Positions 17,898 to 25,502 of a stretch of DNA of 37,551 nt are shown here, one piece after another (within the stretch, counting starts at the first letter, position 1; each line of letters opens with the position of its first letter). Made by a program: the position numbers and the translations under genes. The stretch comes from Zeimonas sp036675585 (GTDB lineage: Bacteria; Pseudomonadota; Gammaproteobacteria; Burkholderiales; Burkholderiaceae_E): positions 1 through 37,551 of the forward strand of contig JAKFES010000303.1 of NCBI GenBank assembly GCA_036675585.1. Reading direction: 5' to 3'. The notes under the pieces were generated by a model that did not search any database, had not been told where the DNA came from, and worked only from the letters and a program-made list of their open reading frames with translations.

Positions 17898-18317
17898 ATG
17901 AAAGAACGACAGGAAGTCGCGACTCGCGAGTCGAACCGGGTGCAGTCCGGTACCGACACCGGCAGCGCGAAGGCCGGCGACGAAGGCCGCACGCTGGCGC
18001 CGCCCGTCGACATCTTCGAGGACGCCCACGGAATCACGGTGCTGGCCGAGATGCCGGGCGTCTCGAAGGACCGGCTGAACGTGCAGGCCGACCGCAACGG
18101 GCTGCTGATCGAAGGCGACGTATCGCTCGAGCTCGCCGCGGGAATGGAGGCGCTGTACGCCGACGTGCAGGCGACGCGCTATCGCCGCAGCTTCGTGCTG
18201 AGCGGCGAGCTCGACACCGAGCGGATCGAGGCGAACCTCAAGGACGGCGTGCTGACCCTGCACATTCCGAAGCGCGCCGAGTTCCGTCCGCGTCGCATCG
18301 AGGTGCAGGCGAGCTGA
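17898..18317 (+). CDS. Small heat-shock protein Hsp20 (second copy)
   Basis: A 139-residue Hsp20 of a different subfamily from the first: a charged N-arm (MKERQEVATRESNRVQSGT) and an alpha-crystallin domain with PPVDIFEDAHGITVLAEMPGVSKDRLNV (about 36-63) and ANLKDGVLTLHIPKR (about 115-129). Tandem Hsp20 pairs often co-assemble; this is inference here. GGAGG at 17888-17892 precedes the ATG at 17898; the in-frame ATG at 17886 would overlap that ribosome site, so it is not used. It ends before a strong hairpin. Confidence 0.93.
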   Translation: MKERQEVATRESNRVQSGTDTGSAKAGDEGRTLAPPVDIFEDAHGITVLAEMPGVSKDRLNVQADRNGLLIEGDVSLELAAGMEALYADVQATRYRRSFVLSGELDTERIEANLKDGVLTLHIPKRAEFRPRRIEVQAS

Positions 18318-18369
18318 CGCGCGGCCGGCGCTCGGCGCCGGCATCGCGCGCGCAATGCGCGCATCCGGC

Positions 18370-18396
18370 GGGGCCCGCGGTTCTGCCGCGGGCCCC
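18370..18396. terminator. Convergent-gene hairpin terminator
   Basis: A perfect 11-base stem, GGGGCCCGCGG (18370-18380) and CCGCGGGCCCC (18386-18396), with a 5-base TTCTG loop. It lies between the hsp20 pair and the convergent phasin gene, and is followed on the plus strand by a pyrimidine-rich but not T-run tail (gtcttcgccttt). It probably stops transcription from the hsp20 side and perhaps from both. Confidence 0.6.
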
Positions 18397-18409
18397 GTCT
18401 TCGCCTTTG

Positions 18410-18946
18410 CTAGCGCTTGCGTGGGCGCCGGCTCGACTCCGCATCGCCCGACCCGGGCACACCCTGCGTGGCGAACTGCGTCGCCGCCGACTGCATCTGC
18501 TCGTACGCCGCCTTGGCCGCCTCGAGCGACTGGGTGATGAAGTCGACGGCGCCGCCCGTGCCGCCCGGGGCGTTCTTCGCGAGCGCTTCGACCGCGGCGG
18601 CGATCTGCTCGTTGCTGCGCGTGACCTGCTGCTCGACGAGCGCGCCGATGTCGGCGCCGGTTTCGCGCGAGATCGCGTAGACCGCGTTGGCGTAGGCGGC
18701 GAAGCGCTCGGGGGGCAGCATCGCGAAGCTGGTGACGAGTTCGGTCAGCGTCTGGGTATCGCGCGCCGACAGCAGCGCGTTGATCTGCTCGCTCGATTCC
18801 TGCAGCGACGCGCGCGCGGTCTCCATGTTCAGTTCGGCGAGCCTGCGCAAGCCCTCCATCGTCTTGGCGGCGGCCGCGCTGGTCATCTCGATCGCCTCGC
18901 CCTGCAGTTTCTGCAGGTCGGCCGGGCTGGGGGTCGGCTTGGGCAT
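18410..18946 (-). CDS. Phasin family protein
   Basis: A 178-residue phasin, the amphipathic coat protein of polyhydroxyalkanoate granules. The sequence MPKPTPSPADLQKLQGEAIEM is followed by long amphipathic helices with the family pattern LRRLAELNMETARASLQESSEQINALLSARDTQTLTEL, then AAYANAVYAISRETGADIGALVEQQ and a basic tail. It is cytoplasmic and associates with PHA granules in related organisms, which suggests a PHA-accumulating bacterium. AGGAG precedes the ATG. It is convergent with the hsp20 genes; no phaC or phaB is in the window. Confidence 0.9.
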   Translation of the reverse strand: MPKPTPSPADLQKLQGEAIEMTSAAAAKTMEGLRRLAELNMETARASLQESSEQINALLSARDTQTLTELVTSFAMLPPERFAAYANAVYAISRETGADIGALVEQQVTRSNEQIAAAVEALAKNAPGGTGGAVDFITQSLEAAKAAYEQMQSAATQFATQGVPGSGDAESSRRPRKR

Positions 18947-19028
18947 GTTCTCGCTCCTGTTCGGGTCGGGGGGTCGACAGGGGACAGGGCTGCCGGCGTG
19001 CCAGGGCACGAGGCCGCAGCCTGCATAG

Positions 19029-19057
19029 ATCGTCGTCGCGCAATCGAGGGTCGTCAA
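19029..19057 (-). promoter_or_regulatory. Possible promoter of the phasin gene
   Basis: On the minus strand TTGACG (19057-19052), 17 bases and GACGAT (19034-19029) lie about 80 bases before the phasin ATG. The -35 is good and the -10 weak. Confidence 0.3.
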
Positions 19058-19175
19058 GCACGCGGCGAGCGCGGGTACCATGCCTTGCGCGCCACCCGGG
19101 GTCGGTCCGCCGCGGGTCGGCCGATTGCGGAATGGCGAGGCGCGGTTCCCGAGAACCGGGGTGGGGTTTCCGGCC

Positions 19176-19376
19176 ATGCAGAGAGTTCTCATCGTCGTCG
19201 GCGTCGGCCTGGTGCTCGCCGGCCTGCTGTGGCCCTGGCTGTCGAAGTTCCCGTGGGGGCGGCTGCCGGGCGACGTCTCGATCGTGCGTGAGAACTTCAG
19301 TTTCCATTTCCCGCTGATGACGTCGATCGTCGTCTCGATCGTCCTGACGCTGATCGTCTGGTGGCTGCGCAAGTGA
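19176..19376 (+). CDS. DUF2905 membrane protein
   Basis: A 66-residue inner-membrane protein of the DUF2905 family: an N-terminal helix MQRVLIVVGVGLVLAGLLWP, the conserved PWGRLPGDVSIVRENFSFHFPL centre (about 26-47) and a second helix SIVVSIVLTLIVWWLRK. The function of this small family is unknown. It starts at an ATG at 19176 without a good Shine-Dalgarno; longer in-frame starts would add 32 proline/arginine-rich residues. It is convergent with the bactofilin-like gene. Confidence 0.85.
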   Translation: MQRVLIVVGVGLVLAGLLWPWLSKFPWGRLPGDVSIVRENFSFHFPLMTSIVVSIVLTLIVWWLRK

Positions 19377-19398
19377 AGGCGCCACCGGGGCGCGCCGG

Positions 19399-20493
19399 TC
19401 AGCGCGGCCGGAGTCGAAGAAGCTGCAGGGCCGACGCGCCGAGCCCGGCGATCAGCGCGGCGAACGCGATCCCGCCGCCGAGCCACGGCGTGCGCACGGC
19501 GAAGGCCAGCGCGATCAGTGCGAGCGCGGCGGCGACGATGCGCGCGCCGGTCCGCTCGGCGCGCGACGCGGCGACTTTCGACACGACCCAGTCGCCGATC
19601 CCGATCGCCGCCGCGACCCAGGCGAGCGGCAGCAGCATCAGGTAGACCAGCAGGACGAGCAGGCCGAGCGGAATCCCGATCACGGTCACGAAGGACAGCA
19701 CGACGGCGATCGGCGTGCACACCAGCACGACGAAGCCGACGACGAGGCTGGCGCCGAGCCGCGTGCGCAGCGTGCGCGCGATCGATGCGGTGAGGCGCGG
19801 CAGCACCGCAAGGGCGAGCGCGGCCAGCACCACGAGGCCGATCGTCCACAGCACCGCGAGGCCCGTTCCGATGCGCCGCCCGATCTCTTCGCGCGCCGAC
19901 TCGGAGAGTTCGGGGCCGAGCCGTTCGATCGAGCCGGCCACCTGGGCGCCGGCGTCGCGCTGCAGCGGCTCGGGGCTGCGGTAGCGCAGGTTGCCGGCGA
20001 TGCGTGCATTGGGCCCCAGCGAGATCTCGCCGGCGGCGACCTCGACGTCGCCGCCGACCGAGGCGTCGATCGATACGCTGCGTCCCGCGGCGCCGAGCGC
20101 CCCGTCGACCGTTCCGCGCACGGCGACGCGACCGCCGGCGACGCTCAGGTTGCCGGCGATCCGCGCCGCCGGCCCCATCTCGATCCGCCCCCCGGCCAGC
20201 CGCGCATTGTGTCCGACGCGCCCGAGCAGCGAGAGCTGTCCGGCGGCCGCATAGACCGATTGCCCCACGTCGGCGCCGATGCGCACCTTGCCGCCCGCCA
20301 CGACGGCGTCGCCGGCGACCGCCGCTTCGACGTCGACGCTGCCGCCGGCCGCGAACAGATCTCCGCCGACCGGCGCGAGCTCGGTCACCGTGGCGCCGGC
20401 GACGAAGCGATCGGAGGTCTCGGCAGCGGCGGGGAGCGCCGCGGCGAGCGCACACGTTGCGAGGAAGGCGCACACCCACGCGAAAACAGGCAT
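19399..20493 (-). CDS. Bactofilin-like beta-helix protein with C-terminal membrane domain
   Basis: A 364-residue envelope protein with three parts. A signal peptide (MPVFAWVCAFLATCALAAAL... cut near AAA/ET) is followed by about 150 residues of repeated G/A/V strands such as GGSVDVEAAVAGDAVVAGGKV and AARIAGNLSVAGGRVAVRGTV, a right-handed beta-helix like polymer-forming bactofilins. The C-terminal half has about four hydrophobic helices (VLWTIGLVVLAALALAVLP, LGASLVVGFVVLVCTPIAVVL, IPLGLLVLLVYLMLLPLAWV and a last pair). This is the arrangement of polymer-forming cytoskeletal-domain membrane proteins with unknown role. AGAGG precedes the ATG at 20493. Confidence 0.82.
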   Translation of the reverse strand: MPVFAWVCAFLATCALAAALPAAAETSDRFVAGATVTELAPVGGDLFAAGGSVDVEAAVAGDAVVAGGKVRIGADVGQSVYAAAGQLSLLGRVGHNARLAGGRIEMGPAARIAGNLSVAGGRVAVRGTVDGALGAAGRSVSIDASVGGDVEVAAGEISLGPNARIAGNLRYRSPEPLQRDAGAQVAGSIERLGPELSESAREEIGRRIGTGLAVLWTIGLVVLAALALAVLPRLTASIARTLRTRLGASLVVGFVVLVCTPIAVVLSFVTVIGIPLGLLVLLVYLMLLPLAWVAAAIGIGDWVVSKVAASRAERTGARIVAAALALIALAFAVRTPWLGGGIAFAALIAGLGASALQLLRLRPR

Positions 20494-20606
20494 CGAGCCT
20501 CTCCGGCGCGGAAGCCGATCGCGGCGGTTCGTCGCTCCGGGGCTGCGCGGCGTACCCGGCGTGCAAGGGAATCCGACCGATCGCGTAGGCGATCGCCCGG
20601 ACCGAT

Positions 20607-20888
20607 TCACTGCGACGGCGACGCTCCGCCGAGCACGTAGCGCAGGCACTCGGCCACTCCCGCGGGCGACAGCATCTCGCCTGCGCGCGGCGTCATCGTG
20701 AGCATCAGCGCGTCGCCGTCGCGGCGTGCATCGCAGACGCCGATCTTCGCGCATTCGCCCGACGGGCACGACCACCAGCTGAGCGCCTTGCAGGCGTGCA
20801 CCGCGTCGAGTACCTGCTGCTCGGTGCGTGCATCGTTTTCGACGCGAACGAGCAGGTGCTCGCCGTGTCCTTCGATCCGGAAGCCCAT
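20607..20888 (-). CDS. Small Cys-rich hypothetical protein
   Basis: A 93-residue protein I do not recognise. It has an N-terminal beta strand segment (MGFRIEGHGEHLLVRVEND), then a cysteine cluster HACKALSWWSCPSGECAKIGVCDARR with C33, C41, C46 and C51, and an amphipathic C-terminus with MTPRAGEMLSPAGVAECLRY. The four Cys and nearby His could bind a metal. It has no signal peptide. The ATG has a strong GGAGGAGG ribosome site, and 55 bases further upstream lies a near-consensus promoter. It is the last gene before the sodC end of the leftward operon, but has its own promoter. Confidence 0.7.
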   Translation of the reverse strand: MGFRIEGHGEHLLVRVENDARTEQQVLDAVHACKALSWWSCPSGECAKIGVCDARRDGDALMLTMTPRAGEMLSPAGVAECLRYVLGGASPSQ

Positions 20889-20902
20889 GATCCCTCCTCC
20901 TG

Positions 20903-20925
20903 CGCGCCGCGACGTCGGCGGCGCG
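20903..20925. other. Hairpin in the 5' leader of the Cys-rich protein gene
   Basis: CGCGCCGC (20903-20910) and GCGGCGCG (20918-20925) form an exact 8-base stem with a 7-base loop, located in the leader just before the GGAGGAGG ribosome site of the leftward gene that starts at 20888. It could tune translation, or stop readthrough from the sodC side. Confidence 0.4.
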
Positions 20926-20950
20926 TCGTGCCCGGTCAGAAACCCTCCTT

Positions 20951-20978
20951 ACTCTAATCCCGGCACGTGCGCTGTCAA
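20951..20978 (-). promoter_or_regulatory. Sigma-70 promoter of the Cys-rich protein gene
   Basis: On the minus strand TTGACA (20978-20973) is a perfect -35. A 16-base spacer leads to TAGAGT (20956-20951), which matches four of six -10 positions. Transcription would begin near 20944, giving a leader of about 55 bases that includes the 20903-20925 hairpin. Confidence 0.6.
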
Positions 20979-21029
20979 CACGCTCCAGTTTTCCCGGCGC
21001 GGCAGCGCGCGATCGCTCGCGCCTTGCCG

Positions 21030-21044
21030 GCTTCGGTCCGAAGC
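21030..21044. repeat. Short palindrome downstream of sodC
   Basis: GCTTCGGTCCGAAGC is a 15-base inverted repeat around a central T, right after the sodC stop at 21047. It can form a 5-base stem, with no T-run. It might protect the 3' end of the long operon transcript. As an intrinsic terminator it would be weak. Confidence 0.3.
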
Positions 21045-21046
21045 GG

Positions 21047-21574
21047 CTATTTCAACGTGATCACGCCGCAGGCGATGCGCGCGCCCGAATCGCCGGCCGG
21101 TTGCGAACGGTAGTCGTCGGGTGCGGCGTGCACGACGACGGAGCGGTTGACGAGGCTGGTCGCTCCGCCGCGCAGCGAGGCGCCGGCGATCGTCGCGTTC
21201 AGGCGCGCGTTGCCGTCGGCGTCGGCCTGCAGCATCGGCAGGTCGCCCAGATGGTGCTCGCCCTGCATCGGGTTGCCGTGCGGCTTGCCGGTCGGGTTGA
21301 AATGCCCGCCGGCGCTGGTCGCGTCGGGGGCGCTGCAGTCGCCTTTCTCGTGCACGTGGAATCCGTGGCCGCCCGGCGAGAGTCCGCTGAACGACGCGGC
21401 GACGACGACGTTGTCGCCGCGCTGCGTGAAGTCGACGATGCCGCGGGCGGTATGCCCCTGCGTGGGTTGCACGCGGGCCTGCGCCGAATCGCGGTCCGAT
21501 CCCCATGGCATCGAGCTGCAACCGGCGAGAAGCGTGACGGCGGCGAGGGTCAGCGGGAAGGAATGGCGGATCAT
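21047..21574 (-). CDS. sodC: Cu,Zn superoxide dismutase lipoprotein
   Basis: A 175-residue periplasmic SodC that converts superoxide to hydrogen peroxide. It has a lipoprotein signal with lipobox LLAGC (C19), so it is lipid-anchored. The metal ligands are in family spacing: Cu at H73, H75, H91 and H149; Zn at H91, H99, H108 and D111. C80 and C169 form the conserved disulfide, and R166 (GARIACG) is the active-site Arg. AGGAG is eight bases before the ATG. The start overlaps the allA stop by four bases (ATGA at 21574-21571), so it is translationally coupled to allA, as the last gene of the amidase-liv operon. The role beside a nitrogen-compound importer is unexpected. Confidence 0.95.
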   Translation of the reverse strand: MIRHSFPLTLAAVTLLAGCSSMPWGSDRDSAQARVQPTQGHTARGIVDFTQRGDNVVVAASFSGLSPGGHGFHVHEKGDCSAPDATSAGGHFNPTGKPHGNPMQGEHHLGDLPMLQADADGNARLNATIAGASLRGGATSLVNRSVVVHAAPDDYRSQPAGDSGARIACGVITLK

Positions 21575-22095
21575 GATGCGGCTCCTTCGATGCGTCGTTC
21601 GATGCGCGTGGGCACGACAGGCGCGACCTGGCAGTCGGTGCCCGCGCCGCGCCGTTCGAGCACGACGAATTCGCCGTCCTCGAGCGCGAGCAGCGGGTGA
21701 TGCCAGACCGCTTTCGAGAAGGTGACACCGCTGCGGCCGTCGATGCAAAAAGCCCGCATCGTGCCGGGGTCGGGCGCCGCGTCGCCGAGCGCGACGACGA
21801 CCGCGAAGGGCGTGCCGCCGAGCGGAACGAAGGTCTGGCTGCCCAGCCGATGCCGCTCGAGCGCGCGCACCACGAACGGAAAGGAAACGGCGCTCGCCCG
21901 GAACACGGCGAGCGCCGGGCGTCCGTCGTCGGCGAGGAGGTCGGGTTCGGGCAGGTCGACGCGCAGCGAGGTGCCGGCATTGATCGCCCGGCCGTTTCGT
22001 TCGCGGCTCGTGACGACGGTGCCGAACGGCGCGAAGGCCTGTGCCGTGATCGGTTCGAGCGCGAGCGCGCGCTTCAGAAGTTGATCCCCAGCCAT
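21571..22095 (-). CDS. allA: Ureidoglycolate lyase
   Basis: A 174-residue cupin of the AllA family, which splits ureidoglycolate to glyoxylate and urea in purine (allantoin) breakdown. Recognisable segments are FAPFGTVV near the N-terminus, RALERHRLGSQTFVPLGG (about 77-94) and the conserved SKAVWHHPLLAL (about 125-137). The length is typical. The gene overlaps the livF 3' end by 22 bases and sodC by 4, so translation of all three is linked. Whether the true substrate is ureidoglycolate or another ureido acid cannot be seen; no allC, allD or allantoinase is in the window. Confidence 0.88.
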   Translation of the reverse strand: MAGDQLLKRALALEPITAQAFAPFGTVVTSRERNGRAINAGTSLRVDLPEPDLLADDGRPALAVFRASAVSFPFVVRALERHRLGSQTFVPLGGTPFAVVVALGDAAPDPGTMRAFCIDGRSGVTFSKAVWHHPLLALEDGEFVVLERRGAGTDCQVAPVVPTRIERRIEGAAS

Positions 22096-22808
22096 GCGCG
22101 CACCTGCTCGTGCAGGTCGCCGGCGAAGTCGGCCGGCGTTCCTTCGGCGGTGATCTCGCCGAGGCTCATCACGTAGACGTGGTCCGACATCGACACGACG
22201 CGGCGTACGTTGTGGTCGACGAGCAGGATGCCCATGCCCGATTTCGCGAACGCGTCGATCCACTGGAACACCTCGGCGGCCACGCGCGGCGCGAGCCCGA
22301 TGCTCGGCTCGTCGATCAGGCACACCTTCGGCTGCACCATGTACGCCTTGGCGAACTCGAGCGACTTCTGCTGCCCGCCCGAGAGATCGCCCGCCTGCGC
22401 CGACAGTTTCTCCTTCAGCACGGGGAAACGATCGAGCGTCTCGGCATAGCGCTGCTCGAGCACGGCGCCGTACTGCCTGCGCCGTCCCTCGAGCGCCAGG
22501 CGCAGGTTCTCGGCGACCGTCATGTACGGAAACAGGCTCGATTCCTGCGGGATGTACCACAGCCCGTCGTCGATCATCGTGTGCGCGGGCTTGCCCGAGA
22601 TGTCGCGCCCGGCCCACGTGACCTGGCCCGATTTCGGCTGCAGGAACCCGCAGATCGTCTTCATCAGCGTCGACTTGCCGGCGCCGTTCAGTCCGATCAG
22701 TCCGCTGATGCGCCCGGGGTGCACGGCGAGCGAGACGTTGCGCAGCACGTCGATGTCGCCCATGTATCCGGCGGTGACGTTGCGCATCGCGAGCAGCGCG
22801 TCAGCCAT
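22074..22808 (-). CDS. livF: ABC transporter ATP-binding protein LivF
   Basis: A 244-residue cytoplasmic ABC ATPase, one of two in a branched-chain amino acid/amide-type importer. Walker A GLNGAGKST (39-47), signature LSGGQQKSLEF, Walker B VCLIDEPSIGLAP and the H-loop LLVDHNVRRV are present. The ATG at 22808 is chosen because GAGG, within the ATG-AGG just upstream, is well placed; a start at 22820 would add MRST. It overlaps livG by eight bases and allA by 22. It works with LivG, LivH and LivM. The ligand is determined by LivK. Confidence 0.93.
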   Translation of the reverse strand: MADALLAMRNVTAGYMGDIDVLRNVSLAVHPGRISGLIGLNGAGKSTLMKTICGFLQPKSGQVTWAGRDISGKPAHTMIDDGLWYIPQESSLFPYMTVAENLRLALEGRRRQYGAVLEQRYAETLDRFPVLKEKLSAQAGDLSGGQQKSLEFAKAYMVQPKVCLIDEPSIGLAPRVAAEVFQWIDAFAKSGMGILLVDHNVRRVVSMSDHVYVMSLGEITAEGTPADFAGDLHEQVRAWLGINF

Positions 22809-23553
22809 GGTCGACCTCATGGTCGGACTCTCCCCCGGTCGGCTCGCCGAGATACGCCTCGATGACCGAGCGGTCGTTGAGTACCTGCTGGGTGGGCCCT
22901 TCGGCGAGCACCTTGCCGGCGTTCATGCACACCGAGCGCGGGCACAGCTCGACGACGACCGGCATGTCGTGGCTGACCAGCACGAAGGTCTGCCCGCTCG
23001 CGTTGCGGCGGCGGATGAACGAGGCCATCGTCTCCTTCATCACCGGGTGCACCGCGGCGAACGGCTCGTCGAGCAGCGCCAGCCGCGGCGGCACCATGAA
23101 GCACGCGCCGAATTCGAGCAGCTTCTTCTGGCCGCCCGAGAGCTGCCCGGCGTCGAGCTGCATCACGTGCGCGAGCTGCAGCTCGTCGAGCAGCTCGAGC
23201 GCACGCTGCGATGCCCGGTTCTCGTCGAGCCCCATCGCGAGCCCGCACACGACGAGGTTGTCGAAGGCGCTCACGCGCGCGAACACGCGCGTCATCTGGA
23301 ACATGCGCAGCACGCCGAGCCGCGTGAGCTGCGTCGGGTTCATCCCGAGCACGCTGCGCCCGTCGAGCAGCACGCGCCCGCCGTCGGCGTCCATGTGGCC
23401 CGAGAGCGCATTGAGCAGCGTCGTCTTGCCCGAGCCGTTGGGGCCGATCAGCCCGAGCAGCTCGCCCTCGTCGACGTGCAGGCTCGCGCCGTCGACCGCG
23501 CGCAGTCCGCCGAAGCGCTTGGTGACCGATTCGACCTGGAGCAGCGCCATCAT
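22801..23553 (-). CDS. livG: ABC transporter ATP-binding protein LivG
   Basis: A 250-residue ABC ATPase. Walker A is GPNGSGKT (37-44), followed by LSGGQKKLLEFG and LALLDEPFAAVHP (Walker B with the Glu), and H-loop VSHDMPVV. The sequence starts MMALLQVESVTKRFGGLRAVD, where the ATG at 23553 overlaps the livM stop by four bases. Branched-chain importers need two different ATPases; this one is the LivG type. The C-terminal region is shorter than in some LivG proteins but intact. Confidence 0.93.
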   Translation of the reverse strand: MMALLQVESVTKRFGGLRAVDGASLHVDEGELLGLIGPNGSGKTTLLNALSGHMDADGGRVLLDGRSVLGMNPTQLTRLGVLRMFQMTRVFARVSAFDNLVVCGLAMGLDENRASQRALELLDELQLAHVMQLDAGQLSGGQKKLLEFGACFMVPPRLALLDEPFAAVHPVMKETMASFIRRRNASGQTFVLVSHDMPVVVELCPRSVCMNAGKVLAEGPTQQVLNDRSVIEAYLGEPTGGESDHEVDHG

Positions 23554-24530
23554 GCCCCCCGCACGACGGCCGGCGCAGCCTCGCGCCGGCGCACGAACGC
23601 GTTGCGTGCGAGGCCCCACAGCCCTTCGCGGAAGAAGCGCGCGAAGACGATGACGAGCAGCGCGAACACGATCATCTGGATGTTGCCGACGTCGCGCAGC
23701 AGCTCCGAGGCGACGTAGACGAGCACGGCGCCGATCAGCGGACCGACCAGCGTGCCCATGCCGCCGATCACGACCATCGCGATGACGATCCCGGTCTGCG
23801 AGATCAGGCCGAGCTCGGGGCTGACCAGTTGCGCGAAGGTGCCGTACAGCCCGCCGGCGAAGCCGCAGATCGCGCAGCTCACGAAGAACGCGATCGTCTT
23901 CGAGCGCACGACGTCGATGCCGCGGCTCGCCGCGCCGATCTCGTCGTCGCGGATCGCCTGCAGGAAGCGCCCGATCGGCGCACGCAGCATCCAGTAGACG
24001 AGCAGCGTCGTGGCGGCGAGCGCGGCGAGGAACACGTAGTAGTTGACGATGCGGCTGTCGGCGAGCCCGGGAACGTTCAATCCCTGGTCGCCGCGCGTGA
24101 AGTCGATCGAGTTGTAGACGACCAGCCGCACGATCTCGGCGAACGACAGCGTGGTCAACGCCAGGTACGGGCCCGACAGCCGCAGCACGATGCGCCCGAG
24201 CACGAGGCCGATGAGCCCGGGGATGACGATCGACGCCGGCAGTCCGATCCACAACGGGATCTTCCAGTGGTACGCGAGCAGCCCGGTGGAGTAGCCGCCG
24301 AGCATCGCGAACGCTGCCGGGGCGAGCGAGAACTGCCCGGCGTAGCCGGCGAGCAGGTTCCAGCCCACCGAGAGCATCGCGAAATACATGCTGACGATCA
24401 GCACGCCGAGCCAGTACGGCGACGAAACGCCGAGCGGAAGCAGCGCGAGCGCGGCGAGGAAAACGAGCGCCAGGCGCATCTCCTGCGTGAGCTTCTCGCG
24501 CAGGAAGTTCGGGTGACGGGGCAGGTTCAT
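23550..24530 (-). CDS. livM: ABC transporter permease LivM
   Basis: A 326-residue inner-membrane permease of the LivM type, with about nine hydrophobic segments. Conserved parts are WNLLAGYAGQFSLAPAAFAMLGGYSTGLL (about 57-86), the GPYLALTTLSFAEIVRLV loop, and the cytoplasmic coupling stretch GRFLQAIRDDEIGAASRGIDVVRSKTIAF, which contacts the ATPases. The N-terminus MNLPRHPNFLREKL is cytoplasmic. It begins four bases after the livH stop and overlaps livG by four bases. It pairs with LivH to form the channel. Confidence 0.93.
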   Translation of the reverse strand: MNLPRHPNFLREKLTQEMRLALVFLAALALLPLGVSSPYWLGVLIVSMYFAMLSVGWNLLAGYAGQFSLAPAAFAMLGGYSTGLLAYHWKIPLWIGLPASIVIPGLIGLVLGRIVLRLSGPYLALTTLSFAEIVRLVVYNSIDFTRGDQGLNVPGLADSRIVNYYVFLAALAATTLLVYWMLRAPIGRFLQAIRDDEIGAASRGIDVVRSKTIAFFVSCAICGFAGGLYGTFAQLVSPELGLISQTGIVIAMVVIGGMGTLVGPLIGAVLVYVASELLRDVGNIQMIVFALLVIVFARFFREGLWGLARNAFVRRREAAPAVVRGA

Positions 24531-24534
24531 CGCG

Positions 24535-25425
24535 TCAGACCTCGCGCGTGCGCTCGCCGAACAGCCCCTGCGGGCGGAACAGCAGGACCAGGATCAGCAG
24601 CGCCAGCCCGAAGGTGTCGCGGTAGTCGTACGAGATGTAGACGGCGCCGAAGCTCTCGAGGACGCCGAGCAGCAGCGCCGCCACGATGCTCCCCGGGATC
24701 GACCCCATGCCGCCGATGACGACGATCACGTACGACTTGATCGCGGGGAAGATTCCGACGTCGGGCGACGGATTGATGACCGGCGCGAGCAGCGCGCCGG
24801 CGAGCGCGGCGAGCACGCCGGAAGCCATGAAGATGATGCTGCTCGCGCGCGCGGTGTCGATGCCGGCGATCGACGCGCCGAGCCGGTTCTGCGCGACCGC
24901 CTGTACCTGCCGACCCCACAGCGAGCGCTTGATGAACAGCGCGAGCGCGATCAGCAGCACGATCGCGACGATCGCCGTGATCAGCTTCTGCCCGCTGATC
25001 ATGAACGGGCCGATCGACATGCGCGTGATGTCGGATAGCGACGGGCCGCGCATCGGGTACGGGCCGATGACCTTGTCGACGAGGTTGATCAGCAGCAGCG
25101 ACAGCCCGAAGGTGACGACGACCGCGTATTCGTCCTTCATCAGCCCCCACGAGCCGTAGCCGGCGTACAGCGGGCGCATCAGGAAGCGCTCGGTGGCCCA
25201 GCCGAGCAGCGCACCCGATGCGGCGGCGAGCGGCAGCGCGAACCACGGGGACACGCCGGTGGCGAGCGCGATCAGCGTGTAGGTGTACGCGCCGATCATG
25301 TAGAACTCGCCGTGCGCGAAGTTCACGACCTTCAGGATGCCGAAGATCATCGTGAGGCCGACGGCCATCAGCGCATAGAACAGGCCGATGATCAGCCCGT
25401 TGACGAAGAGGTCCAGTGCGAGCAA
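24535..25425 (-). CDS. livH: ABC transporter permease LivH
   Basis: A 296-residue inner-membrane permease of the LivH type: an N-terminal helix LFVNGLIIGLFYALMAVGLTMIFGIL, the KVVNFAHGEFYMIGAY signature (about 33-48), coupling loop GRQVQAVAQNRLGASIAGIDTARASS and VIVVIGGMGSIPGSIVAALLLG near the C-terminus. The start appears to be TTG at 25425 with GGAG about eight bases upstream; the nearest in-frame ATG would lose the first helix. Codon choice is unremarkable. It forms the transmembrane pore with LivM. The 77-base gap to livK may carry a processing or attenuation site, though I see none clearly. Confidence 0.92.
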   Translation of the reverse strand: MLALDLFVNGLIIGLFYALMAVGLTMIFGILKVVNFAHGEFYMIGAYTYTLIALATGVSPWFALPLAAASGALLGWATERFLMRPLYAGYGSWGLMKDEYAVVVTFGLSLLLINLVDKVIGPYPMRGPSLSDITRMSIGPFMISGQKLITAIVAIVLLIALALFIKRSLWGRQVQAVAQNRLGASIAGIDTARASSIIFMASGVLAALAGALLAPVINPSPDVGIFPAIKSYVIVVIGGMGSIPGSIVAALLLGVLESFGAVYISYDYRDTFGLALLILVLLFRPQGLFGERTREV

Positions 25426-25502
25426 TGCGGTCTCCGCGGCGCACCGCGGGCGAACCCGCGGCGCGCGCCGGAAGGATCAGCGGTCGGATGCGGACTTGGC
25501 GA

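Noticed and set aside
19018..19057. TTGACG with TATGCA as the phasin promoter
   Set aside because: The spacer would be about 24 bases; the 17-base alternative with GACGAT is listed instead at low confidence.
21030..21044. Palindrome after sodC as an intrinsic terminator
   Set aside because: The stem is short (5 bases with a 5-base loop) and no T-run follows in the leftward direction, so it is listed only as a repeat.
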